A stretch of 21,966 nucleotides of DNA, taken from positions 1 through 21,966 of the forward strand of contig JACKFH010000048.1 in assembly GCA_020632575.1 (NCBI GenBank). Direction: 5' to 3'. Position numbers and translations under genes: made by a program. Numbering within the stretch: position 1 is the first letter of the stretch; each line of letters starts with the position of its first letter. Shown here one piece after another: positions 7,506 to 14,976 of this stretch. The notes beneath the pieces are model-generated. The model saw only the letters and a list, made by a program, of their open reading frames with translations. It searched no databases and had not been told where the DNA came from. This DNA is from Candidatus Omnitrophota bacterium (GTDB lineage: Bacteria > Hinthialibacterota > Hinthialibacteria > OLB16).

Positions 7506-9305
7506 ATGAAGTCGGTTGTCAGAATCACTCTTTTCACCCTCATGGTTTCAATGACCAGTCAGGTTTGCGCTCATAATGGCATGCCCTCGGTCCATGACAC
7601 GGTGGCCGGGATCATCGACCGGATGAAAAAGCATCACGCCCCGGAAGCGCTCGACATTCTCACGCCGAATGAGGTGTGGGATTTCGTGACCGAGCAGGAC
7701 AAGCAAAGCCTCGCGACCCAGTTTCTAAAATTTCAGGTGAATGTCCCAGTGGTCGTGACAGTCATGCAGCATCGCGCGCACAAGGACGATCCTTTTTGGC
7801 TCACCGGCGGCGACTTCAAGAAAACCGATCTGATCGTGGTTTACGACGGCAAGGAGTACAACGTTTGGCAAAGGGAATACGACGCCGGCGAGATAGGGCT
7901 TGGCGTGAACAGCTTGTTCACCTCCGGGGAGGGTTACTTTGTCGCGATCCGTCCTCGGATCCCGCAGGACAAACTCGAAATCACCGGTATGTACCCCGCC
8001 TACCATACGATCGGTGAAATGAAAGTCGGGGAGCGCGCCTACTTCGACGATTGGGATGAACTCGAAGTCATTCCCGAGGAACTTCAGGGACAAACCCTTA
8101 TTCGCGGAACCGATGACAACAAAGATGTTGCGAGACTATCCGGCGTTTTTCGGTTGACTCCCTACCCCGCCACCGAGGAACCGGATCACATTGTTCTGAC
8201 CTGGAGCGAGGATCCCAAGACCACCCAAACCATCCAGTGGCGCACCAGTCCGGCGGTCAGTCAGGGCGCGGTGAAGTATCTGAAGAAATCGGACTATCAC
8301 AATTTCAATCCGAAAGAACCCAAAGTGGTCGAGGCCGAAACCTCTCGAATCGAGGATATGTATGTGGTCAACGATTCGGTCAACAACCACCACACCGCTA
8401 TCCTCCGCGATCTGGAGCCCGGGACCGAATATGTCTACGCGGTCGGCGATGGATCCGATAATGGGTGGTCGGAGATCAAGGAATTTAAGACCGCTCCCGA
8501 GGGGAATGAGCCGTTCTCATTCTTCTATATGGGCGATGCTCAAAATGGTCTTGAGAGATGGGGAAGCCTGATTCAAAAATCCTATCTCGCACATCCGGAT
8601 TCGGCGTTCTATGTCATGGCCGGCGACTTGGTGAATCGCGGAGCCGAGCGGGACGACTGGGATGTCTATTTCGAGAATGCCGAAGGGGTTTTCGATCACC
8701 GTCAGGTGGTCCCCTGCCCCGGCAACCACGAGTACCATGGCGGCGACTGCACGCTCTACCGTGAGCATTTCGCCCTCCCCACGAACGGGAGTCCAAACAT
8801 CCATGAAGAGAATTCTTATGTGATGGAATACAGTAACGCCATCTTCATTGTCCTCGATTCCAACCTTGAACCGGAGACTCAAACCGAATGGCTGGAGGAG
8901 CAACTGAAGAACACGGACAAGACCTGGAAGTTCGTGGTGTATCACCACCCCGCCTACTCATCCGGCCCGTCGCGGGACAATCCGGAGATCCGGAAACTGT
9001 GGGGGGATATCTTCGACAAGTACCATGTCGACATCGCGCTTCAGGGTCATGACCACGCATATCTGCGGACCTATCCGATGTACGATCAGAAGCGGGTGGA
9101 GACCGCGGCCGATGGGACGATCTATATCGTTTCCGTGTCCGGCACGAAGTTTTACGATCAGGGTGACTTCGACTACAAGGAGTTCGGGATGACAAAGGTC
9201 GCCACTTATCAAGTCCTGGATATTCTGATCAGTGGAGACAAACTGATTTATCGAGCGTACGATCAAGAAGGAAACGTTCGGGACGATTTTGTCATCGAGA
9301 AGTAG
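7506..9305 (+). CDS. Secreted purple-acid-phosphatase-type metallophosphoesterase with extra N-terminal region
   Basis: A protein of 599 residues with a signal peptide (about 1-23, ending TSQVCA). The first 200 mature residues match no domain I know. An Fn3-like domain (about 215-325, HIVLTWSEDPKTTQTIQWRT to TEYVYAVGDG) precedes a calcineurin-like domain with all metal-ligand blocks: MGDAQN (D344), AGDLVN (D374), GNHE (N407, H408), YHHP (H480/H481) and GHDHAY (H515, H517). The order Fn3 then metallophosphatase is that of purple acid phosphatases, which hydrolyse phosphomonoesters with a dinuclear metal centre outside the cytoplasm. I chose the ATG at 7506 because AAGGAG lies 7 bases upstream and the signal peptide begins there; an in-frame ATG at 7434 would add 24 residues before it. 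The next gene follows after 29 bases. Confidence 0.9.
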   Translation: MKSVVRITLFTLMVSMTSQVCAHNGMPSVHDTVAGIIDRMKKHHAPEALDILTPNEVWDFVTEQDKQSLATQFLKFQVNVPVVVTVMQHRAHKDDPFWLTGGDFKKTDLIVVYDGKEYNVWQREYDAGEIGLGVNSLFTSGEGYFVAIRPRIPQDKLEITGMYPAYHTIGEMKVGERAYFDDWDELEVIPEELQGQTLIRGTDDNKDVARLSGVFRLTPYPATEEPDHIVLTWSEDPKTTQTIQWRTSPAVSQGAVKYLKKSDYHNFNPKEPKVVEAETSRIEDMYVVNDSVNNHHTAILRDLEPGTEYVYAVGDGSDNGWSEIKEFKTAPEGNEPFSFFYMGDAQNGLERWGSLIQKSYLAHPDSAFYVMAGDLVNRGAERDDWDVYFENAEGVFDHRQVVPCPGNHEYHGGDCTLYREHFALPTNGSPNIHEENSYVMEYSNAIFIVLDSNLEPETQTEWLEEQLKNTDKTWKFVVYHHPAYSSGPSRDNPEIRKLWGDIFDKYHVDIALQGHDHAYLRTYPMYDQKRVETAADGTIYIVSVSGTKFYDQGDFDYKEFGMTKVATYQVLDILISGDKLIYRAYDQEGNVRDDFVIEK

Positions 9306-9334
9306 GGCCGAATCCATCTTAGAGGAGAATCAAA

Positions 9335-9853
9335 ATGCCACCCAAGAAAAAGAAAAAAATCGCGATTCTGGTCGAGAAGGATTATCAGGATATGGAAGTG
9401 TGGTATCCCTACCTCCGCCTTTTGGAAGCAGGCTACGACGCAGTCCCGATCGGTGTCAAACAAAAGGACTACAAGGGGAAGTACGGTTACCCGATCGAAT
9501 GCAAGACCACGATCGACAAGGTGAAAGCCGCTCAGTACGACGGAGTGGTTATCCCCGGCGGTTGGGCGCCCGATTATCTGCGCCTCTCCAAAGAGGTCCT
9601 CAAGTTCGTGGCGGACATGGACAAGGCCGGGAAAATGGTCGCCTATATCTGCCACGCCGGATGGGTCCCCGCCTCGGCGGGAATTCTCAAGGGCAGAACA
9701 GTCACTTGTTACAAAGCGATCAAGGACGATGTGGTCAACGCTGGAGCGAAATGGGTCGACAAGGAAGTGGTGATCGATAAGAACCTGATCACCTCGAGGA
9801 CTCCATGGGATCTTCCAGCGTTCATGAGAGCCGTATTGGAATTTTTGAAATAA
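9335..9853 (+). CDS. DJ-1/PfpI-family protein
   Basis: A protein of 172 residues, normal length for the single-domain family. A Lys-rich start (MPPKKKKK) leads into the first strand. The conserved Glu that contacts the catalytic Cys is E21 in DMEVWYP, and the nucleophile elbow is YICHAGW with C106 and H107. The segment VVIPGGWAPDYLR (71-83) is typical of PfpI/YhbO members. The family includes reported proteases, glyoxalases and deglycases; which activity applies here cannot be read from the sequence. It is cytoplasmic, with no signal peptide. A GAGGAG site precedes the ATG, and the 29-base gap to the phosphatase suggests cotranscription. An inverted-repeat element begins 11 bases after its stop. 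Confidence 0.93.
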   Translation: MPPKKKKKIAILVEKDYQDMEVWYPYLRLLEAGYDAVPIGVKQKDYKGKYGYPIECKTTIDKVKAAQYDGVVIPGGWAPDYLRLSKEVLKFVADMDKAGKMVAYICHAGWVPASAGILKGRTVTCYKAIKDDVVNAGAKWVDKEVVIDKNLITSRTPWDLPAFMRAVLEFLK

Positions 9854-9863
9854 TCCATGATCG

Positions 9864-9926
9864 CCGTGGGAGTGGCATCCTGCCGCGAAGACCCCGGGTT
9901 TCGGGGCAAGGATGCCCCTCCCACGG
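9864..9926. repeat. REP-like intergenic hairpin, diverged copy 2
   Basis: The left arm 9864-9888 and right arm 9901-9926 are reverse complements except for two mismatches and one single-base gap, with a 12-base loop. The arms share the core GTGGGAG-n-GGCATCC with the element at 5946-6009: the right arm read in reverse matches that copy's left arm at 22 of 24 positions. It sits between the DJ-1/PfpI gene and the FolC-like gene. Confidence 0.75.
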
Positions 9927-9948
9927 CTTGGCAGGAGGGGCTCCGCCG

Positions 9949-9972
9949 ATGTCCATTCAACCAAACCCGTGA
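9949..9972 (+). CDS. Possible 7-residue leader peptide overlapping the FolC-like start
   Basis: ATG at 9949 opens a frame reading M-S-I-Q-P-N-P and stops at TGA 9970-9972. A strong ribosome site, GGAGGGG (9934-9940), lies 8 bases upstream. The stop overlaps the proposed GTG start of the next gene in the form GTGA, the classic arrangement for translational coupling. It is also possible that this marks the original start of the gene after a small insertion or deletion. Evidence is only positional. Confidence 0.3.
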   Translation: MSIQPNP

Positions 9973-11273
9973 CTGACACCAACCCACCCGACAGCCTTAT
10001 TTGGCTCAACTCGCTCACCAACTTCGAAAGGAAACTTCCGAAGAAATATGAGACGACCGAGTTCAACACCGACCGATATCGGGCTCTCTTGGAAAATCTC
10101 GGGAACCCACATCTGACTGAGATCCCAACCGTCCAGATCCTCGGCACGGATGGGAAGGGGTCAACGCTCGCGTTGCTGGAAGCCCTACTCAATCGAGCGG
10201 GGCACTCCACGAAATCGTTTATCTCGCCTCATTTGGTTCGAGTCGAGGAACGGTTTCGATTGGATGGTGATTCGATCGAGACCGAAGAGTTGGTGGGATG
10301 CTTGGATAGGGTCCATGAGGCATCGGCAGAGTTAGAGGGGCTCACCTATTTCGAAGCGCTCAACGCGGCGTTCTGGGTTTGGGTGGAAATCAATCGCCCC
10401 GATTTCGTCCTTCTCGAAACGGGACTCGGAGGTCGACTCGATACGACCACGATCTGCAACGCGAAGTTAAAGATTCTGACCTATCTGGAACGCGACCATT
10501 TTAAGATCCTCGGCCCGACCATGGACAAGATCGCGGGCGAAAAGTTAGCGGCGCTAAGGAGTGAGGCGCCGACCCTAATTTGTCGTCAGTCTCCCCACCT
10601 CAAGGTTCAGATCACCTCGTTTTTATGGGATCGCCGGATTCCCAACGATTGGGTCGAAGATGAGATCCAATCGACGGTCATCGATCGATCCCAAACGAGT
10701 TGGACGCATCGGCTCTCCGGAAAGGCGCTCCCGGAACTCGATGTTCGAATCCCTCTACTGGGCGATCACCAATCCCAAAACCTTTCCGCGGCCGTTCTCG
10801 CGTATCAGCGACTTGTGGGTGAGTGGCCACAATCCGAAGGGATGCTTGAGCTCAACCCAAAATGGATGGGCAGGTGCCAGATCCTCGAAGTGGGTGAGGA
10901 GACCTGGGTGTTAGATGGCTCGCACACGGCGATGGCCGGGCAGTCCTTCAAAAAGATGCTCGATCAGTTGTTCGCCCCGGATCGGCAGCGAACCTTTTAT
11001 TTCATCTCGACGAAGGAGAGGTTCCCCTGGTGTTATCTAAGAGGATTAGTTCGGCCCAAGGATGAGCTGCATCTGGTGGATTACTCCCATGATCGGCTGT
11101 GGAGTGTGGAGGAGTTGAGAGTCAAGCTGTTGGAGGAGGGATGGGAGGACTACGATACGCCCCGGTTCGACATTGTCACTGACGATGAGGTGTTTACCCG
11201 ATCGGGTAATCCAGGGGTGAAGATTCTTTGTGGGTCGTTTTATTGGGTGGGGGAGGTGTTGGGGAGGGTTTGA
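9969..11273 (+). CDS. folC: FolC-like folylpolyglutamate/dihydrofolate synthase (Mur-ligase family)
   Basis: A protein of 434 residues from GTG 9969. The family adds glutamate to folates (or to dihydropteroate) using ATP in the cytoplasm. Motifs in order: P-loop GTDGKGST (59-66; usual form GTNGKGS), a serine-rich ISPHLVRVEERF segment (folate loop), LLETGLGGRLDTTT, LERDHFKILGPTMDKIAGEKLA, LGDHQSQNLSAAVLA, MGRCQILE and VLDGSHT (about 313-319; usual form D-x-A-H-N-P). The order and length fit FolC; the N-to-D change in the P-loop and DGSHT instead of DGAHNP are departures, so a related ligase of other specificity is possible. An upstream in-frame ATG at 9912 lies inside the hairpin repeat and is unlikely as the start. 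The GTG has no ribosome site of its own but is coupled to a short frame that has one. Confidence 0.82.
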   Translation: MTDTNPPDSLIWLNSLTNFERKLPKKYETTEFNTDRYRALLENLGNPHLTEIPTVQILGTDGKGSTLALLEALLNRAGHSTKSFISPHLVRVEERFRLDGDSIETEELVGCLDRVHEASAELEGLTYFEALNAAFWVWVEINRPDFVLLETGLGGRLDTTTICNAKLKILTYLERDHFKILGPTMDKIAGEKLAALRSEAPTLICRQSPHLKVQITSFLWDRRIPNDWVEDEIQSTVIDRSQTSWTHRLSGKALPELDVRIPLLGDHQSQNLSAAVLAYQRLVGEWPQSEGMLELNPKWMGRCQILEVGEETWVLDGSHTAMAGQSFKKMLDQLFAPDRQRTFYFISTKERFPWCYLRGLVRPKDELHLVDYSHDRLWSVEELRVKLLEEGWEDYDTPRFDIVTDDEVFTRSGNPGVKILCGSFYWVGEVLGRV

Positions 11274-11355
11274 ATCATCTCCCGGGCCCGGGTTCCCCTA
11301 AATCGAACTCTCCTTACAATGCCCCATTCATTCTTAATGGAGGTTTTCCTGAAAA

Positions 11356-12462
11356 ATGTTGGGACCGATTCTTTCTTTGATTATGATCACTCAGGCCACG
11401 CCGACGGCGGACCTGACCCAAGTGGAGGGGTGGCGCCAGAACGTGGTCATCAATGGCGAGGGGTATTTTCCGGTGATGGACAAGATGCCGGACGGTCGCG
11501 CGGTGGTGGTTCTTCGCGGCGGGGGCGGGCACCTCGGTATCGGCGGAAGGCTCGATCTTCTCTTCTCCCATGATGGCGTCCTTTGGCACAGCAAGCGGAC
11601 AGCCGTGGACACCTCGGCCGATGATCGCAATCCGGCATTCGGGGTGACACCCGAAGGTCGACTCCTTCTGGGCATCCATCATCAGGCGAGTTACAACGGC
11701 CATAATGTATACACGAGTCCCTTCAGTCTCGCCCGGGATCTCCAAGTCTACTCGGACGATGAAGGCCTAACCTGGTCGGATTTCAATCACCTCGAGCTCG
11801 GGGAGGTGGGAACACATTCCCCCTTTGGAAGAATCATCCGGCTTCAGGACGGGACCTATCTTCAGAATGTCTATGGCGAGCACGCTCCAGCGGTCCCCGG
11901 TATTCCAGAGGCGACCGAGGGCGTTCGCGATTATTCGTATGTCGTGCGATCCAACGATGAGGGTGCGACCTGGGGCGAGCCCGCGCTGATCGCCGCCGGG
12001 CACAACGAGACCACGCTTCTAGAATTGAAGGATGGGTCCGTGCTCGCCGCGGCGAGGGACGATCTCAATGGGGCCCATCTCGACCTCTACCGGAGTGAGG
12101 ACAAGGGACGGACGTGGTCCTTCCTGGTTAAAGCGACCGACAAGAGCCAGCATCCGGCGGACCTGATCGATCTGGGGCAGGGCAATGTCCTGCTTATTTT
12201 CGGCAACCGTCGCGATGAAGAGAGAGACATCCGAGGCATTCTTTCCCGAGATGGCGGCCAGACCTGGGAGACCGAGAAACAGATGCGGTTGACCACGCCG
12301 GTCACCGGCGATTTCGGTTACCCAAGCGCGGTGGTCATGGACGACGATCTCCTGATCGTTCATTACATGGCGGGAGAGGGTGCGGACACTTACGACGGGA
12401 CCAAGGCGAAATGTTTCGCGACCCTCGTTCCGATCGAGGAGATCCTCAAAACGACAAAGTAA
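11356..12462 (+). CDS. BNR/Asp-box sialidase-fold protein
   Basis: A protein of 368 residues with a short hydrophobic N-terminus (MLGPILSLIMITQATPTA), probably a signal peptide. Four Asp-box motifs of the form S-x-D-x-G-x-T-W occur at residues 133-140 (SDDEGLTW), 199-206 (SNDEGATW), 247-254 (SEDKGRTW) and 297-304 (SRDGGQTW). These mark a six-bladed beta-propeller of the sialidase/neuraminidase superfamily (GH33-like). In Planctomycetes-type genomes such proteins are common and many have no proven sialidase activity; I could not assign the arginine triad, so the substrate is open. GGAGG (11339-11343) is 12 bases from the ATG, a little far. The following DUF2784 gene starts 19 bases after the stop. 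Confidence 0.85.
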   Translation: MLGPILSLIMITQATPTADLTQVEGWRQNVVINGEGYFPVMDKMPDGRAVVVLRGGGGHLGIGGRLDLLFSHDGVLWHSKRTAVDTSADDRNPAFGVTPEGRLLLGIHHQASYNGHNVYTSPFSLARDLQVYSDDEGLTWSDFNHLELGEVGTHSPFGRIIRLQDGTYLQNVYGEHAPAVPGIPEATEGVRDYSYVVRSNDEGATWGEPALIAAGHNETTLLELKDGSVLAAARDDLNGAHLDLYRSEDKGRTWSFLVKATDKSQHPADLIDLGQGNVLLIFGNRRDEERDIRGILSRDGGQTWETEKQMRLTTPVTGDFGYPSAVVMDDDLLIVHYMAGEGADTYDGTKAKCFATLVPIEEILKTTK

Positions 12463-12481
12463 AGGACTCCAGGAGGATGAG

Positions 12482-12925
12482 ATGAAACCGGTTTACAATC
12501 TCCTCGCGGACATTGTTCTGGTCCTTCACTTCTCTTATGTCCTTTTCGTGGTCGTGGGGCAGATCCTCATTCTCTTGGGATGGTGGAGGGGTTGGCCATG
12601 GACCCGCTATCTCAGTTTTCGAATCGTCCATCTCGCATGCATCGCTGTCGTGGTTCTTCAGAGTTGGCTGGGCATCATCTGCCCCCTCACTGTTTTGGAG
12701 TACAAACTGCGTCAACTCGGGGGAACGGCATCTGATGAACAGTCCCTGAGTTTCATCGGCTATTGGGTGAATCGGATCCTCTTTTATCAAGCGCCGATGT
12801 GGGTGTTTGGTCTTTGCTATAGTCTGTTTGGATTGTTGGTGGTCATAACTTTTGTTTGGTATCCGCCGAGGCGGAAGGTACGACTGCTAAACGCAATGGG
12901 TGGCGACATACGGAACGATGAATAG
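12482..12925 (+). CDS. DUF2784 family integral membrane protein
   Basis: A protein of 147 residues with about four membrane segments (roughly 9-33, 46-64, 95-112 partial, 107-126). The family hallmarks are LADIVLVLHFSYVLFVVVGQ near the N-terminus and GIICPLTVLEYKLRQLGG (64-81), where C-P-L-T-x-L-E is the conserved core. The function of DUF2784 is unknown. AGGAGG (12471-12476) is 5 bases before the ATG. Its stop overlaps the start of the next gene by 8 bases, which suggests that the two products are made together. Confidence 0.9.
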   Translation: MKPVYNLLADIVLVLHFSYVLFVVVGQILILLGWWRGWPWTRYLSFRIVHLACIAVVVLQSWLGIICPLTVLEYKLRQLGGTASDEQSLSFIGYWVNRILFYQAPMWVFGLCYSLFGLLVVITFVWYPPRRKVRLLNAMGGDIRNDE

Positions 12926-13451
12926 TACGGATGAGCGGTCTTCACCGTTTTCAGTATTGATGATGGTCGTTCTCTTCGGGGTTGGGGCATTCTTCGCTTA
13001 CATCATTTTCAAACCGAACTATCTTGAGAATCCAATCAACGTCCGAATGACCAAAGTCAATGGCGAGTTGCGTTCCATCGCAACGTCTATATTCGATATG
13101 GAAACGGCAAACAGAGTTGTCTCGACACCCCTGAACTTCTCGAATGATTTCGTTTTTGGATCGGTGGATGAGGTGTTCCCAGACCTTGTCACCACAATCG
13201 ACCCCCTCGAAATTGGAGATCTTTTCAAGGACGAATACAATCCATCCGAAGACCTGTATCGAGCGGCCAAATGGAATGACACCTTCGTCCTGATCAGCGT
13301 GGGGCCGGATGAAGTATTGAACGTGACCGAGGGGCAAATCAAAGAGGCCATGGAGAATCAAAATGTTGGAAAAATGGCTCGTCTGGAATGGGCTTATTCG
13401 CCCACGAATGGGCTGGACTCGAGTGGGGATATCTTTCGCGTTCAGCAATAG
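12918..13451 (+). CDS. Single-pass membrane protein with pseudopilin-like C-terminal region
   Basis: A protein of 177 residues. One membrane segment spans residues 12-31, with the bulk on the far side. The segment VNGELRSIATSIFDMETANR (48-67) and the C-terminal pattern LISVGPDE ... AYSPTNGLDSSGDIFRV resemble pseudopilins of the GspG type and related major-pilin-like proteins, in which S-x-G-P-D and Y-x-P-T-N-G-x-x-S-x-G-D-I recur. The usual prepilin cleavage site (G-F-x-x-x-E) is absent, so it is not a standard processed pilin. I chose ATG 12918, which overlaps the upstream stop; a GTG at 12900 is an in-frame alternative. The similarity is from memory and moderate. Its stop faces that of the convergent DUF1501 gene 15 bases away. 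Confidence 0.75.
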   Translation: MNSTDERSSPFSVLMMVVLFGVGAFFAYIIFKPNYLENPINVRMTKVNGELRSIATSIFDMETANRVVSTPLNFSNDFVFGSVDEVFPDLVTTIDPLEIGDLFKDEYNPSEDLYRAAKWNDTFVLISVGPDEVLNVTEGQIKEAMENQNVGKMARLEWAYSPTNGLDSSGDIFRVQQ

Positions 13452-13466
13452 ATTCAATCCTCTACC

Positions 13467-14903
13467 TCAAACCAAGATCGGTTCGATCACCTTCCCCGCT
13501 ACATCGGTGAGGCGATACTCCCGGCCGTTGTGGAAATAGGTCAGGCGCTCATGGTCGAGGCCGAGGCAGTGAAGGAGGGTGGCGTGGATATCGTTGACTG
13601 AAACCGGGTCCCGCGCGGCTCGGTATCCGATTTCGTCGGTTTCGCCGTAACTCGTCCCGCCTTGGATTCCGCCTCCCGCCATCCACATGAGGAAACCATG
13701 AGGGTTGTGATCCCGGCCAATGCTCCCTTGGGAGACCGGCATCCTTCCGAACTCGCCGCCCCAAACGATGAGCGTCTCATCAAGCAGTCCCCGCCTTTTG
13801 AGGTCGGTGATCAGGCCCGCCATGGGAACATCGGTCTCGGCGCAGTGGAGATCGTGGTTTTCCTTGAGACCGAAGTGAGCGTCCCAACTGGCCTGCTGGT
13901 GTCCGCCGCCGCTGTAGACCTGAATGAAACGGACACCGCGCTCCACCATCCGACGGGCCATCAGGAGCTGCGTCCCGAAATATTTTGTGATTTCTTTGTC
14001 CATCCCATAAAGGCGCTTGGTCTCCTCCGACTCCTCGTCGAGGGCGGTCACTTCGGGGGCTTCCATCTGCATCCGGTACGCGAGTTCATAGGATTCGATC
14101 CGCGCGAGGAGATCCGGCTCGGCGGGGTGTTGTTCGAGGTGTTCACGATTCAACTGACCAATCAGATCGAGTTGGTTCCGTTGATGTTCACGGTTCATCC
14201 CCTCGGGTCGGTCGAGGTTCAGAATGGGCGAACCGGTCGGACGGAAGGGAGTCGCTTGATAACTGCTTGGCAGAAAACCCGCGCCCCAGTTTTGGGGACC
14301 GCCGATGGGACCGCCACGGGGGTCATACATGACGACATAACCCGGCAGGTTTCGGTTCTCACTGCCCAAGCCGTAGGTGACCCAGGAGCCAACACTGGGA
14401 AATCCGACTCTCGGCATCCCGGTGTTCAGATGAAAAAGCGCTGGAGCGTGGTTGTTGCTCCCGCAATGGACTGATTTGATGAATGACATTTCATCGACAC
14501 ATTTCGCGAGAGCGGGATAGACCTCGGAGACCCACTGGCCGGACTGCCCATACTGTTTAAACTCATAGGGCGATTTCATCAGGGGTCCGGGATTCCCGAA
14601 GAAGACATCGAAATCGGCCTCGTAGGTTTTGCCATCGTTCTTTTGAAGTTCCGGTTTCGGATCGAAGAGATCGAACCCGCTCGGGCCACCATACATAAAG
14701 AGGGAGATCACCGACTTGGCTTTCGGCTTGAAGTGCGGAGAACGAACCGCCAGCGGATCCGCGTAGATCTCGGCGAGCGCCCCTTCCTGAGAAAGCAGCC
14801 CCGCCAACCCCAACATGCCAAACCCCGCGCCGGCGTGTTTGAGGAAATCGCGCCGCGAGGTGAAGGGGCTTCCGAAATGGGGGTCGGGGTTATTGGGATC
14901 CAT
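13467..14903 (-). CDS. DUF1501 protein with Tat signal
   Basis: A protein of 478 residues with a twin-arginine signal (T-S-R-R-D-F-L-K at 15-22, then GAGFGMLGLAGLL). Hallmarks of DUF1501, an alkaline-phosphatase-like fold (sulfatase relative), follow: LFMYGGPSGFDLFDPKPEL near the start, FIKSVHCGSNNHAPALFHLNTG, RGVRFIQVYSGGGHQQASWDAH, and LIVWGGEFGRMPVSQGSIGRDHNPHGFLMWMAGGGIQGG near the end. The biochemical role is unproven. In Planctomycetes DUF1501 genes usually sit directly beside DUF1549/DUF1553 genes; here the DUF1553 gene is upstream on the same strand, but two other genes lie between. No ribosome site precedes the ATG; see the promoter entry for a possible leaderless start. Confidence 0.93.
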   Translation of the reverse strand: MDPNNPDPHFGSPFTSRRDFLKHAGAGFGMLGLAGLLSQEGALAEIYADPLAVRSPHFKPKAKSVISLFMYGGPSGFDLFDPKPELQKNDGKTYEADFDVFFGNPGPLMKSPYEFKQYGQSGQWVSEVYPALAKCVDEMSFIKSVHCGSNNHAPALFHLNTGMPRVGFPSVGSWVTYGLGSENRNLPGYVVMYDPRGGPIGGPQNWGAGFLPSSYQATPFRPTGSPILNLDRPEGMNREHQRNQLDLIGQLNREHLEQHPAEPDLLARIESYELAYRMQMEAPEVTALDEESEETKRLYGMDKEITKYFGTQLLMARRMVERGVRFIQVYSGGGHQQASWDAHFGLKENHDLHCAETDVPMAGLITDLKRRGLLDETLIVWGGEFGRMPVSQGSIGRDHNPHGFLMWMAGGGIQGGTSYGETDEIGYRAARDPVSVNDIHATLLHCLGLDHERLTYFHNGREYRLTDVAGKVIEPILV

Positions 14904-14909
14904 GATGGT

Positions 14910-14938
14910 AATTTAAGCCTTTTCTACGGATTCCGCAA
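14910..14938 (-). promoter_or_regulatory. Possible promoter giving a leaderless DUF1501 transcript
   Basis: Read on the minus strand, TTGCGG (14938-14933) and TAAATT (14915-14910) are separated by 17 bases. The -10-like box ends 6 bases before the ATG at 14903, so transcription would start at or near the start codon. The gene also lacks a Shine-Dalgarno sequence, which is consistent with a leaderless mRNA. The boxes match the sigma-70 consensus only partly. Confidence 0.3.
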
Positions 14939-14976
14939 TTTGGTCTTTCACTGTTGCATTCCACTCGCATCAGGCC

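Noticed and set aside
11281..11292. Perfect 12-base palindrome CCCGGGCCCGGG after the FolC-like gene
   Set aside because: It is too simple in composition and has no loop or T-run; chance in GC-rich DNA is enough to explain it.
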